Shown: piece after piece, positions 8,514 to 16,672 of the stretch
Layout: each line of letters begins with the position of its first letter
How positions within the stretch are numbered: the stretch's first letter is position 1
Notes under the pieces: generated by a model
The model's input: the letters and a program-made list of their open reading frames with translations, nothing else
What the model was told of the DNA's origin: nothing
Databases searched by the model: none
Made by a program: the position numbers and the translations under genes
Source: Candidatus Poribacteria bacterium
GTDB lineage: Bacteria; Poribacteria; DTPJ01; WJIO01
Direction of reading: 5' to 3'
Assembly: GCA_014730235.1 (NCBI GenBank)
Contig: WJIO01000446.1
Coordinates: forward strand, 1-40,247
DNA: 40,247 nucleotides

Positions 8514-8551
8514 AAATGCACTGGGATATTATAATATGTCTCAGTGCATTT
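8514..8551 (+). terminator. Hairpin, probable terminator of the five-gene operon
   Basis: AAATGCACTG (8514-8523) pairs perfectly with CAGTGCATTT (8542-8551), and further weak pairs extend into the loop. It sits 29 nt after the last stop codon. The T-run after it is short (TTTATAT), so termination may be leaky. The remaining bases up to 8921 hold a damaged MITE-like copy, one motif copy (8832-8846) and a second hairpin; no gene is seen. Confidence 0.55.
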
Positions 8552-8722
8552 ATATCTCCATAAAACTCATCTTATCTTAACCCATTTCCTACCTGTTCTT
8601 AATAATACTTTTATATAATTTCACATTAACCAATACCCAAAAATCAACCTTATTTACATATAGCCAAGTATAAAATTTATGTCCCTATGTTATTGCGAAG
8701 AACGGGGTAACAAATAAAGTTT

Positions 8723-8826
8723 GGTTCCTTCAGGTTCAATGTGTTGAAAATAAGAAACTTCTATATGCTGTCATTCCTGCTTCAAGCTTTTTCAAAAAGC
8801 TTGAAGCAGGAATGACAATCAAGGGA
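8723..8826 (+). mobile_element. MITE-like element, copy 2 (right end lost), with a 47-bp palindrome core
   Basis: The left end GGTTCCTTCAGG with arm A (ATAAGAAACTTCTATATGC) is recognisable. The core is expanded to a perfect palindrome at 8770-8816, with 23-bp arms around one central base (GTCATTCCTGCTTCAAGC...). No matching right terminus or target duplication is present, and the right boundary is approximate. Confidence 0.6.
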
Positions 8827-8831
8827 TGTTG

Positions 8832-8846
8832 TTTTTTAACGATTAC
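8832..8846 (+). repeat. Third copy of the TTTTTTAACGATTAC motif
   Basis: An exact 15-bp match, in the same orientation, to the arm at 3740-3754 upstream of the aminotransferase operon. The two copies thus form direct repeats roughly bracketing the 4.7-kb operon. A related sequence with two mismatches (CATTCTTTAATGATTAC) occurs at about 37361. Confidence 0.5.
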
Positions 8847-8854
8847 ATAACCAT

Positions 8855-8884
8855 TAAAAACGAAAAAGGTTTTGTATATAAACC
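8855..8884 (-). terminator. Possible terminator of the kinase-protease operon
   Basis: Read on the - strand, GGTTT (8884-8880) and AAACC (8872-8868) can form a short stem, followed by TTTTTCGTTTTT. It lies about 38 nt downstream of the protease stop codon. The stem is only 5 bp, so this is tentative. Confidence 0.35.
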
Positions 8885-8921
8885 GACGCGTGTCCCGTTT
8901 TTCATTTAAAAATCACCAAAT

Positions 8922-9359
8922 TCACGCCGATTCCACGGAAAACCGATGCGCTATTCCATCGAAATTCAGCTTCCAGTATTTGCTTATAATATCCATGCCG
9001 ATCAGGCCTATATCAGAATCTGTTAAAAGAACGCCGCGTTCCGGGCGGTAGGTTTTGACTTCTTCGCCCTGGGGATAGCTGTGTATTGAAATAATAACCA
9101 GATGGGTTCGGGCTCGCTTTATGCTTCCATCGTGGGCCCTGATAAGGACAGGTTTGCCAAGAAGCAGGGGCATCAGCATCTTGGCCTTTTCGGAGGGTAT
9201 ACAGGTAATATCCGCGCCTGTATCAATCCTGGCCTTAAATGAAACCTCGACCTGTTTCCTGCCGGTAAGCGCGGATATACTTACATTTACATAAGGTGCA
9301 AAGCAGGCCGTTCCTTCGTGTTTCTCATAAGGTTTTTCGCTAACGATAAGTTCTGGCAT
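8922..9359 (-). CDS. Retropepsin-like (clan AA) aspartic protease
   Basis: 145 residues with the active-site motif RIDTGADITCIP (Asp46) and the downstream GLIGMDIISKYWKLNFDG block, which matches the conserved hydrophobic-Gly segment of single-domain clan AA proteases that dimerise to build the active site. There is no signal peptide or membrane helix, so it should act in the cytoplasm. The start codon follows the HEAT gene's stop codon by 2 bp, with GTAGGA as a ribosome site inside the upstream gene, so translational coupling is likely. It is the last gene of a signalling operon. Its substrate is unknown; the upstream HEAT/DUF5678-like protein is a plausible partner. Confidence 0.85.
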   Translation of the reverse strand: MPELIVSEKPYEKHEGTACFAPYVNVSISALTGRKQVEVSFKARIDTGADITCIPSEKAKMLMPLLLGKPVLIRAHDGSIKRARTHLVIISIHSYPQGEEVKTYRPERGVLLTDSDIGLIGMDIISKYWKLNFDGIAHRFSVESA

Positions 9360-9361
9360 TT

Positions 9362-10108
9362 TTATCCTACTATCACTCTGGCTGGAGGTATTTGGATCGG
9401 TTCATCTTCCACTTCGATTTTGCATATAAGAGCTTCTACAAGGCCGTATTTGTCGTAAACATCTTCAGCAAGCTTAATCTGATCATCGTCAATACCTACT
9501 ATTTTATCCCTGTATATGGCAACAAAATCACCTTTGTGCTCCTGAAGAAGTTTGTTTTCGTGACGTAAATATGTTTCCCAGCTTATCATGTAGTCATCCA
9601 TAACTGTTTCATCCTGATCAGAAACAGACGAATCTGCATTGGAAAATTCCTGTATGCTTTCATGAAGAGAAATCATCTCCTGACCCAGCTTTTCTACCAC
9701 TGCTTTAAGGCTTTCCACATCATCCAGAACCGGGTCAATAGTCGCCAGAGTTAGTTCCCGTATTCCTCCCAATTCACCCAGGGCAGTTATAGCAGAACGA
9801 CGGACATAGTGGTCATCATCCTGGGCCATTGCCCGTAATAACTGGATAAGTTGATTTTTCAATCCCGGTCTTTGAGAGCGTGATATGGCATAGCATATTT
9901 CACCTCTTACGCGGTGGTCTTCCTCCACCGCAGCAGCCGCAGCCAACTCATAAAGCTCTTCATCAGTAGTTCGATCTATAAGCTGACCTATTTTCCATAG
10001 ACTCCGTAAGCGTTCGTTGGGATCGGGTTTTGTACGAAAGTCCTTTAAAGCGTCATTTAAAAAACTACGGGTATCCTTTGAATGAGAATTGTTATTATTT
10101 TTCACCAT
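9362..10108 (-). CDS. HEAT-repeat protein with C-terminal DUF5678-like domain
   Basis: 248 residues in three parts. Residues about 30-125 form PBS-lyase-type HEAT repeats (HRVRGEICYAISR and HYVRRSAITALGELGG are typical). Residues about 128-158 look like a coiled coil. Residues about 178-245 (EHKGDFVAIYRDKIVG, YDKYG, IPPARVIVG) resemble DUF5678, a short domain I recall beside clan AA aspartic proteases in other genomes. The HEAT part should bind a protein partner; no enzymatic motif is seen. It begins 41 bp after the receiver gene and is coupled to the protease gene. The DUF5678 assignment rests on remembered motif similarity and is moderately sure; the HEAT assignment is firmer. Confidence 0.75.
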   Translation of the reverse strand: MVKNNNNSHSKDTRSFLNDALKDFRTKPDPNERLRSLWKIGQLIDRTTDEELYELAAAAAVEEDHRVRGEICYAISRSQRPGLKNQLIQLLRAMAQDDDHYVRRSAITALGELGGIRELTLATIDPVLDDVESLKAVVEKLGQEMISLHESIQEFSNADSSVSDQDETVMDDYMISWETYLRHENKLLQEHKGDFVAIYRDKIVGIDDDQIKLAEDVYDKYGLVEALICKIEVEDEPIQIPPARVIVG

Positions 10109-10149
10109 AATGAACCACTTCCAGCCTTGTGTTCCAAAATGTAACGGTT

Positions 10150-10545
10150 TTAATCAAAAATTTCATCCAGAGCTGATTTAACATCTCCGGAGGTAGCTGG
10201 TTTGTTTATAATTTTATAAGCACCAGCGTTTTTTATTTCTTCCAGTATATCAGGATCCCTAACCACTGTAAGGCCTATTATAGGGATTTCCGGCTTAATG
10301 CTTTTTATTCTTCTGCATATCTCAACGCCTGTACTTCGACCATAGTTTACAACTTCAGGATCAATATCATCAGGTGGAGCCATCATAATATCCAAAAGAA
10401 CAGCATCAAATTCTTCTTTACTTACAATTTCCATGCCGGCTGCGGCAGTATAAGCAGGCACTATTTCATATTCATCTTCTAACGCCACCTGAAGTTGGTC
10501 CAGAAAAAACTGCTCATCCTCCACAAAGAGGACTCTCTTTTTCAT
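10150..10545 (-). CDS. Stand-alone response regulator receiver protein
   Basis: 131 residues from the chosen start MKKRVLFVEDE; the frame is open further upstream but overlaps the kinase gene. The ATG at 10545 has GGGAGGTAAGG just ahead, formed by the last codons of the kinase. All receiver landmarks are present: acidic pair Glu9/Asp10, phosphoacceptor Asp52 (VLLDIMM), Thr93 and Lys115 (INKPA). An insert after the phosphorylation site (APPDDIDPEVVNYGRST) lengthens the beta3-alpha3 loop. There is no output domain, so it must signal by protein contact, most simply to the HEAT protein encoded next. The start lies 4 bp after the kinase stop. Confidence 0.9.
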   Translation of the reverse strand: MKKRVLFVEDEQFFLDQLQVALEDEYEIVPAYTAAAGMEIVSKEEFDAVLLDIMMAPPDDIDPEVVNYGRSTGVEICRRIKSIKPEIPIIGLTVVRDPDILEEIKNAGAYKIINKPATSGDVKSALDEIFD

Positions 10546-10549
10546 TCCC

Positions 10550-12631
10550 TTACCTCCCGGGCAAAAACAGCGAAAATACATTCAGATAGCGATTAAAACG
10601 TACTTCAGTACTTCTTACGTCAATCTTACCGTTGTAATGTTCAACAAACTCCTTTACCAGCGATAAACCCACACCGCTACCTGCAGGATCCATTTTCACC
10701 GCGTTATTTGCCCTGAAATGCCGCTCAAAAATACGATCTTTCTCTTCATCTCGTATTATTATACCCTCGTTTTCAAAAGTTATAGCCGTACCTATGCCCG
10801 AATCATCCTGCCAGCCACCGATCCTTATACATGTATTGGGAAAAGAATATTTTATACCATTGTCCAGCATATTCATTACTACAAGCCTGAATATCTCCGG
10901 ATCTACGACAATGGGCTTCCAGGTCTTTATATCCGGATCTATATATATATCCACCGAGCGTCTCTCAGCCAGGTCTGTCATTATCTCCCTGCATTCAGAA
11001 AAAATTATATAAGGTTCTACCTGCCGATTTTCATAACTAAGTTTGTCTAGTCGTATTTGTTCAAGCATCCATGCCTTTTGGGCCAGCAGGTTAAGCCTCT
11101 GGAGTTGGGTTACAACCCCGGTTATTGTACGGGATGCCCGTTCAGGAGAAACCCGGCCTTCCCGTAAATTTTCAGCAGCTATCATTACATTCTGGATTGG
11201 TGTTCGCAGGTCGTGAGAAACCGATTCCATAAGATTTGTCCGTTCTTCCACTGTATCACGTAATTTCTCCATTGAGAAAAATACATTGGAAATGATAGCC
11301 ATTTCACGCACAATCGTCATCAAATAAAGGCAATCATCTTCCCGCATCCAGCTAATACAGCATTCAGAAGACTCGTCCTGATATATGCCACGTTGTTTCA
11401 CATCAGGCTCATATTTACCCAACAGCATAAATGTCAAGCCGCCATCTACTGTGGCTGTTGATGCAACAAGTCCAGGATAATTTACACCCTTACCATAAAT
11501 GCTGTAAAGCATACCCAGAATAGGTGCATCCCGATGCTTTTTCAGATTTATTTCTAGGACATGTTCTTTACCCTCTATCTCCCGAATAAAATCAACTAAC
11601 TTTGACGCAGAACCAGCCCAATCATATTTAATAGCAGGTAAAGTTTCTTCCGAAAGACCATACTGACATAAAAGATTAAATGAAGCTGATTCAGACTTAT
11701 CCCGGGAGATTAAAAGAATATAATCAACCCCTAAAAATCTTGTAAGATTACCAAGACACCAACGGATTTTTTCCCAGAAAATATCCACTGAGGAAAGAGC
11801 ACTTGCCATTTCAGCCCTTATCCAGCCCACAACAGATTCCTTTTCGAGCCTATAGCTGTTATCAGCCATCTCTGAAATGTGTTTTCCAGCACTCTCCAAC
11901 CTCAACATTATATTTTCCATGTCTTCCGGAGTTATCTCTAATTCTGCATCGTTATTAATGTTTTCATCCAGAGTCTTCAGCAAAGTGCCGACTTCAAGAC
12001 CGAGTATAGCTTCGCTTTTACCGATTCTGATTTTACTTTCTTCCCAGAGATCGATTTTATTGTATTCGGAAGAGGATATATCATCAGGTAAATGTAAAAG
12101 TTCATTTTCCAGGATACCTTCAGGCCAGATATTCCCGGGTTTGGGTTTTCTGCAACCTGTTGTAAGAATTGCAATAGTTTCACCGGCTACCTGAACGGCG
12201 GAAGCAAAACAGATCATTCCATTAACGCACATATAAGCTGTGGTTACTGCTTCCCGCATTTTTGGTAAAAGTCTGGAAATACAGTTATAGCAAAAATTTA
12301 AACTTATATTTTCATTTTCCGGGTTATCTGTATTAATATCAGCGTTTAAAGCTTTATAATACTTACAAGACTTTAGATAAATATCGGCTTTTTGATCTCT
12401 GGACTGACTACTCGGATATACTTTTTGTTTATTATCTGAAATTACAGATACACATAGCGGGATATTATACTTAGCAGAAAAACCCTCCTGAAAAATCTCC
12501 AGCAGTTCCTGTCTGAGTAAGGCTTTATCATCTTCGCCATTTTTGGCAACCAAAGGTGGTATAATCCCGCCTTCGTATTTGGACAATAGCCTTTCCATTT
12601 CAGGAGGATTTTCTATAATAAGTTCAGGCAT
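10550..12631 (-). CDS. Sensor histidine kinase with N-terminal PocR-like domain
   Basis: 693 residues with no membrane segment, so a cytoplasmic sensor. Residues about 35-170 resemble the PocR ligand-binding domain, with cysteines at 89, 114 and 117 (FCYNC) and the block TAYMCVNGMICFASAVQVAGE. Residues about 275-450 look GAF-like. The kinase core follows: HisKA with phosphoacceptor His473 (SVSHDLRTPIQ), N-box Asn587/Asn591 (MNMLDNGIKYS) and G2 box GSGVGLSL (651-658). In PocR and relatives this domain binds small ligands such as diols or other carbon compounds. It is the first gene of a four-gene - strand operon whose ribosome-site overlaps imply coordinated expression with the receiver, HEAT and protease genes. 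Confidence 0.85.
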   Translation of the reverse strand: MPELIIENPPEMERLLSKYEGGIIPPLVAKNGEDDKALLRQELLEIFQEGFSAKYNIPLCVSVISDNKQKVYPSSQSRDQKADIYLKSCKYYKALNADINTDNPENENISLNFCYNCISRLLPKMREAVTTAYMCVNGMICFASAVQVAGETIAILTTGCRKPKPGNIWPEGILENELLHLPDDISSSEYNKIDLWEESKIRIGKSEAILGLEVGTLLKTLDENINNDAELEITPEDMENIMLRLESAGKHISEMADNSYRLEKESVVGWIRAEMASALSSVDIFWEKIRWCLGNLTRFLGVDYILLISRDKSESASFNLLCQYGLSEETLPAIKYDWAGSASKLVDFIREIEGKEHVLEINLKKHRDAPILGMLYSIYGKGVNYPGLVASTATVDGGLTFMLLGKYEPDVKQRGIYQDESSECCISWMREDDCLYLMTIVREMAIISNVFFSMEKLRDTVEERTNLMESVSHDLRTPIQNVMIAAENLREGRVSPERASRTITGVVTQLQRLNLLAQKAWMLEQIRLDKLSYENRQVEPYIIFSECREIMTDLAERRSVDIYIDPDIKTWKPIVVDPEIFRLVVMNMLDNGIKYSFPNTCIRIGGWQDDSGIGTAITFENEGIIIRDEEKDRIFERHFRANNAVKMDPAGSGVGLSLVKEFVEHYNGKIDVRSTEVRFNRYLNVFSLFLPGR

Positions 12632-12773
12632 TATTTCTCAAAAACCAAAAATACTTAGTGGGCCAGAAACAACAAAATCAATTTACTTAAAATTAAAAAT
12701 AATTCATAAACTTTTATAACTATTATATACAAATAGCAATATTTGTCAATAAAATAACCCAGACAAAAGTTCT

Positions 12774-12938
12774 GGCTTTTCCGGGTTCAGTGTGGTAACG
12801 ATAAGAAACTTTTTTAATGCTGTCATTCCTGCGAAAGCAGGAATCCAGTAGATCTGCATAAAGACTGGATTCCTGTTTTCGCAGAAATGACAAACTGAGA
12901 GAATTTTTAACTATAAACACACTAAATCCGGAAGAACC
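12774..12938 (+). mobile_element. MITE-like element, copy 3 (arm A left, arm B right), with TSD
   Basis: 165 bp. The left terminus GGCTTTTCCGGGTTCAGTG and right terminus ACTAAATCCGGAAGAACC are inverted repeats. The flanking 8-mers AAAGTTCT (12766-12773) and AAAATTCT (12939-12946) match at 7 of 8 bases. The core is enlarged by a segment containing GAATCCAGTAGATC. It fills most of the 317-bp gap between the kinase gene and the nrdJ stop codon, and the right duplication ends just before that stop. Read on the - strand it would encode the familiar artefact peptide FLRKQESS...SCFRRND. Confidence 0.85.
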
Positions 12939-12948
12939 AAAATTCTTT

Positions 12949-15303
12949 TTACCAGCATTTAGAATATCCGCATAATTTGCAAATAACACAACCTTCCGAA
13001 TATTCCAGCATATTACCGCATTCAGGACATTCAGGACAAATATCCGCCATTATAAGATCGTCAACTTTGTTTTGCTTCTCTCGTGTTTTACCGATTTTCA
13101 TTTCCGTGTATTGTTCCATAGCCTTGCCGATAGCGTCAGCACAGGATAATATCATACCTCCCGGCTGCCATGATGGAGAAGCGCACCGTATACCTTTGAG
13201 ACGCTTGCTAATAGAATCAGGATCAACCCCTGCACGTAGTGCGGTTGAAATAAGAACACCAATAGCCTCGCATTGGGCAGCCCGACATCCGCCGGATCGT
13301 CCCATATTGATGAATACCTCGCAAAGTCCTTCTTCATCTTCGTTGACAGTGATATATATTGAGCCACATTCAGCGGTTTCAATTTTTCTTGTTGAACCGG
13401 CAGTCACCAGTGGCCGAGGTCTTGGTGCCATAGAACCTCTGGGCATAGGATTGGCTTCCTGACTACTTTCAGTCTGAACCTTCTGAGTTTTACCGATGTT
13501 AAGTATCTGTTCATCCCGGCTTCCATCCCGATAGATGGTGACACCCTTACATCCCAATTCATAAGCCAGCATGTAAACTCGCTCAACATCCTCTTTCGTC
13601 GCTTCATTCTTGAAATTTACAGTTTTTGAAACGGCATTGTCCGTATGATTTTGGAAAGCCGCCTGCATCCGCACATGCCATTCAGGGGAAATATCATGGG
13701 AAGTTACAAATAGCTTACGCAGTTCCTCCGGTATTTCCTCCATCTCCTGAATAGAACCTTCTTCATGAATCTTATAGATCAACTCATCATTGTAAAATTC
13801 ACCGGCTTTGGCCATTTCCTCAAAAAGAGGATGGACCATAACCAGTTCTTCGCCATCCATCGCTTTTCTGATATGACATATTCCGAATGGTGGTTCAATA
13901 CCAGAAGAAACCGAAGCAACCAGGGATATAGTTCCAGTTGGGGCGATTGTGGTATGGGCTGCACCGCGTATCCCATGTTCTTTTATCATCTTTTGAAGTT
14001 TTGACCAGTCCAGTTCAGGCCTTCCAAAGTTACCGTTGGTAGTTCTATCATTATGCTTTCGGTTTCCGTCTTTGAATATACTTTTGTCAAAGTTAGGAAA
14101 CGGTCCTCTTTCCTTTGCCAGTTCAACTGAAGCCATCTCAGCATGATAATCTATAAATTCCATAACACTTTCAGCCAGTTGAACGGCCATGCTGGAATTA
14201 TAGGGTATACCAAGCCTGATAAGCATATCAGACCAGGCCATTATACCCAGACCGACCTTCCTGTTGCTCTTGGTTTTCTCTTCTATTTCAGGGAGTGGAA
14301 AGTTATTCATATCAATAACGTTATCCAGAAAATGGACGGCTTTATAGATAATATCCTTTAGCTTTTCCCAGTCAACAACCCAGTTTCCATTATCTCTCTT
14401 AACCATCTTTAGCAAGTTAATTGATCCCAGGTTGCAGGATTCGTAAGGTAAAAGGGGTTGTTCGCCGCAGGGATTTGTACTTTCTATTTCACCAAGTTCC
14501 GGAGTTGGATTATCCCTGTTTATCCTATCCAGAAAAACTATCCCCGGATCGCCGTTTTTCCATGCACCTTTCACAATACGATTAAATACATCTTTGGCGT
14601 TGACTTTTTTAATAGCTTTACCTGTTCGGGGATTTATTAATTCATATTCTTCTTCCTTAGCGACCCTTTCCATGAATTTTTCTGTCAGGCCCACTGAAAT
14701 ATTAAAATTATTCAGCTTATTATTATCATGCTTACAGGTTATAAATTCCATAATATCGGGATGATCAACCCGAAGTATGGCCATATTAGCCCCACGACGG
14801 GTTCCTCCCTGCTTTATTTCTTCTGTGGCCGAATCAAATATGCTCATAAACGATATAGGCCCGCTGGCGACTCCACTTGTGGATTTAACAATGTCGTTTT
14901 TTGGTCTTATTCTGGAAAACGAAAAGCCGGTACCGCCTCCGCTTTTGTGTATCAAAGCGGTATTTTTGAGGGTTTCAAAAATACTGGGCATGCTATCATC
15001 AATTGGTAGCACAAAACATGCCGACAACTGCTGAAGTTCACGTCCTGCGTTCATTAAAGTGGGTGAATTAGGCAAAAATTCCAGATCCGCCATAATATTA
15101 TAAAATTCTTCTTCAGTCTTTTCAATATCTACATCAGGATTATACAGCTTATCGGCAGAAGCTATATTCTGGGCCACTCGACGGAACATATCTTCCGGCT
15201 CTTCTATGGGTTTACCTTCCTCATTTCGTATCAGATATCTCATATCCAGTATACGTCTTGCGTTAGAAGTCAGATTAAGTTTTTTTTCATAGGTTATAGC
15301 CAA
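12949..15303 (-). CDS. nrdJ: Adenosylcobalamin-dependent (class II) ribonucleoside-diphosphate reductase
   Basis: 784 residues, a usual length for the B12-dependent NrdJ type. It reduces ribonucleotides to deoxyribonucleotides using a radical generated from adenosylcobalamin, so it works with or without oxygen. Seen: NSPTLMNAG (79-87), Cys96 of the active-site pair in LSACFVLP, the catalytic motif NPCGE (277-281) and YESCNLGSINL with Cys290. The C-terminal zinc-ribbon-like region has CPECPECG and CVICKLCGYSKCW, and probably relays reducing equivalents. No N-terminal ATP-cone is evident. Translation starts at TTG (MAITYEKKLN). A good promoter lies about 150 nt upstream. No other RNR is visible in the window. 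Confidence 0.95.
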   Translation of the reverse strand: MAITYEKKLNLTSNARRILDMRYLIRNEEGKPIEEPEDMFRRVAQNIASADKLYNPDVDIEKTEEEFYNIMADLEFLPNSPTLMNAGRELQQLSACFVLPIDDSMPSIFETLKNTALIHKSGGGTGFSFSRIRPKNDIVKSTSGVASGPISFMSIFDSATEEIKQGGTRRGANMAILRVDHPDIMEFITCKHDNNKLNNFNISVGLTEKFMERVAKEEEYELINPRTGKAIKKVNAKDVFNRIVKGAWKNGDPGIVFLDRINRDNPTPELGEIESTNPCGEQPLLPYESCNLGSINLLKMVKRDNGNWVVDWEKLKDIIYKAVHFLDNVIDMNNFPLPEIEEKTKSNRKVGLGIMAWSDMLIRLGIPYNSSMAVQLAESVMEFIDYHAEMASVELAKERGPFPNFDKSIFKDGNRKHNDRTTNGNFGRPELDWSKLQKMIKEHGIRGAAHTTIAPTGTISLVASVSSGIEPPFGICHIRKAMDGEELVMVHPLFEEMAKAGEFYNDELIYKIHEEGSIQEMEEIPEELRKLFVTSHDISPEWHVRMQAAFQNHTDNAVSKTVNFKNEATKEDVERVYMLAYELGCKGVTIYRDGSRDEQILNIGKTQKVQTESSQEANPMPRGSMAPRPRPLVTAGSTRKIETAECGSIYITVNEDEEGLCEVFINMGRSGGCRAAQCEAIGVLISTALRAGVDPDSISKRLKGIRCASPSWQPGGMILSCADAIGKAMEQYTEMKIGKTREKQNKVDDLIMADICPECPECGNMLEYSEGCVICKLCGYSKCW

Positions 15304-15366
15304 TTTTATCCCCCGTATCTCTAAATTGTAAAAAGTATTTTAAAAAGGCAAAAAATATATCAAAAA

Positions 15367-15387
15367 CCTATATAAAAGGCCTATATA
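15367..15387. repeat. Direct repeat of CCTATATA in the nrdJ leader
   Basis: Two copies of CCTATATA, at 15367-15374 and 15380-15387, lie 13 bp apart between the proposed promoter and the nrdJ start. They could be a regulator site. They do not have the paired-palindrome form of classical NrdR boxes. Confidence 0.35.
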
Positions 15388-15450
15388 AGCTGATAAATTT
15401 GTCAAATTACAAATGAAATGGAAATATTTAACACGGTTTGGTCTTTGGAT

Positions 15451-15479
15451 AGAATAATCCATCCTGATTTTATTGTCAA
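15451..15479 (-). promoter_or_regulatory. Sigma70-like promoter for nrdJ
   Basis: On the - strand a perfect TTGACA (15479-15474), a 17-nt spacer and TATTCT (15456-15451, 4 of 6). It implies a leader of about 140 nt. The 407-bp gap between nrdJ and the YjbQ-like gene otherwise holds only AT-rich DNA; I see no cobalamin riboswitch or gene in it. Confidence 0.55.
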
Positions 15480-15710
15480 CTGTTTTTCTCTGATGTTAAA
15501 AATGATTTTGGACAAAAATCTATTCAGAATTGTAAAGCTGGTGGGAGGACGAAGCTCTTGCTGAGCCCTTTAAAGTGATGCACAATAGAAAATAGGATTA
15601 TGTTCTAAATTCTAAAAATTAAGTATAGAAATTTATCTAAACCTGTGTTAATCTATGTTCCAAAAGCTAACTATGTTACATAATGGAAACCTCCACAGAA
15701 AGGTTATAAA

Positions 15711-16130
15711 ATGAAAAGCTGCAGGAAAGAATTATGGTTTGAAATCCCAAAAAGACGTGGTTTTATAAACATTACACCCCAGGTAGAAAAATGCGTATCC
15801 GAAAGCGGAATAAAGGAGGGATTATGCCTGGTGAATTCCATGCATATAACATCCAGCGTCTACATAAACGACAACGAATCGGGTTTACTGCAAGATTACG
15901 AAGAATGGCTGGAAGAACTCGCCCCCCACGCGCCCATATCCCAATACATGCATAACAGAACTGGCGAAGATAATGGCGACGCGCATCTTAAAAGACAGAT
16001 CATGGGCCGCGAGGTGGTGGTGGCTATAACCAACGGTAAATTGGATTTTGGCACATGGGAGCAGATATTTTATGGAGAATTCGACGGCAAACGGCGTAAG
16101 AGGGTTCTGGTAAAAATTATCGGGGAGTAA
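15711..16130 (+). CDS. YjbQ/UPF0047 family protein
   Basis: 139 residues, the standard length for this small conserved family. It has the typical blocks [20 protein letters not shown] (37-56), the [12 protein letters not shown] segment and [17 protein letters not shown], whose histidines and acidic residues line a putative metal site. E. coli YjbQ has weak thiamin-phosphate-synthase activity in vitro, but the physiological role is unsettled. The gene starts at an ATG preceded by AAAGG and appears to be transcribed alone, between nrdJ (divergent) and the antitoxin gene. Confidence 0.88.
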   Translation: MKSCRKELWFEIPKRRGFINITPQVEKCVSESGIKEGLCLVNSMHITSSVYINDNESGLLQDYEEWLEELAPHAPISQYMHNRTGEDNGDAHLKRQIMGREVVVAITNGKLDFGTWEQIFYGEFDGKRRKRVLVKIIGE

Positions 16131-16221
16131 AAGAGACTTGAAAAACAAACACCAACAATTATATACTTACATTAGGCTATTGAAAATATGATCTTCATTA
16201 ATAATAAGGGTGTGAATATAA

Positions 16222-16500
16222 ATGAAGACAGTGGAAATAAAATTATCCGAACAGCAATTCAGCATTTTAAAGAAACTGAGTATTGAAAATAACAAATCCA
16301 TATCAGAACTTGTGGATATTGCATTAGAACAACTATTTTCCATACAAAATGAGTGTAAAACAAATCTGGCAAAAATACAGATGGCAAAAGGAATATGGTC
16401 TGATCGAGAAGATATTGGTGAAACAGATAAATATGTTCGTGAAATAAGAAAAGGAACCAACGAACGTATGAAAAGAATTGGTTTATGGAATAATGAGTAA
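16222..16500 (+). CDS. VapB-like antitoxin (ribbon-helix-helix type)
   Basis: 92 residues. The N-terminal MKTVEIKLSEQQFSILKKL, followed by NNKSISELVDIALEQL, fits a ribbon-helix-helix DNA-binding domain. The C-terminal part, with GIWSDREDI and DKYVREIRKG, matches the toxin-neutralising tail often seen in VapB-type antitoxins paired with PIN toxins. It should bind its own promoter and mask a PIN-domain ribonuclease. The partner reading frame begins inside its last codons but is truncated after 22 residues, so this is probably an orphan antitoxin. The ribosome site (AAGGGTG) is modest. Confidence 0.75.
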   Translation: MKTVEIKLSEQQFSILKKLSIENNKSISELVDIALEQLFSIQNECKTNLAKIQMAKGIWSDREDIGETDKYVREIRKGTNERMKRIGLWNNE

Positions 16501-16561
16501 TCTAATTGATACAAATGTTGACTATTTACGAAATAATCCCAAAGCTGTTTGTATACTATAG
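16493..16561 (+). pseudogene. Remnant of VapC-like PIN-domain toxin
   Basis: An ATG overlapping the antitoxin's end by 8 bp opens MSNLIDTNVDYLRNNPKAVC and stops at a TAG after 22 codons. LIDTNV, with its catalytic Asp at the extreme N-terminus, is the start of PIN-domain nucleases, and the overlap is the usual VapB-VapC arrangement. The rest of the expected roughly 130-residue domain is absent in all frames downstream, so the toxin looks deleted rather than frameshifted. Confidence 0.65.
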
Positions 16562-16672
16562 ACATTAGTGTATAGGAATTTTTTAGTATAATGACATAAA
16601 TCCTAATCCTTGAAAATCCGTTTCATCCGTATTTATCCGTATGCTATTCTCATTAGATTCAGGAGAAAACAA

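Noticed and set aside
12723-12989. 88-residue reading frame containing FLRKQESS...SCFRRND
   Set aside because: This peptide is the translation of the MITE-like repeat and has no ribosome site or conserved domain.
15304-15710. Possible cobalamin riboswitch upstream of B12-dependent nrdJ
   Set aside because: No B12-box-like sequence or multi-helix GC-rich structure is seen; the leader is short and AT-rich.
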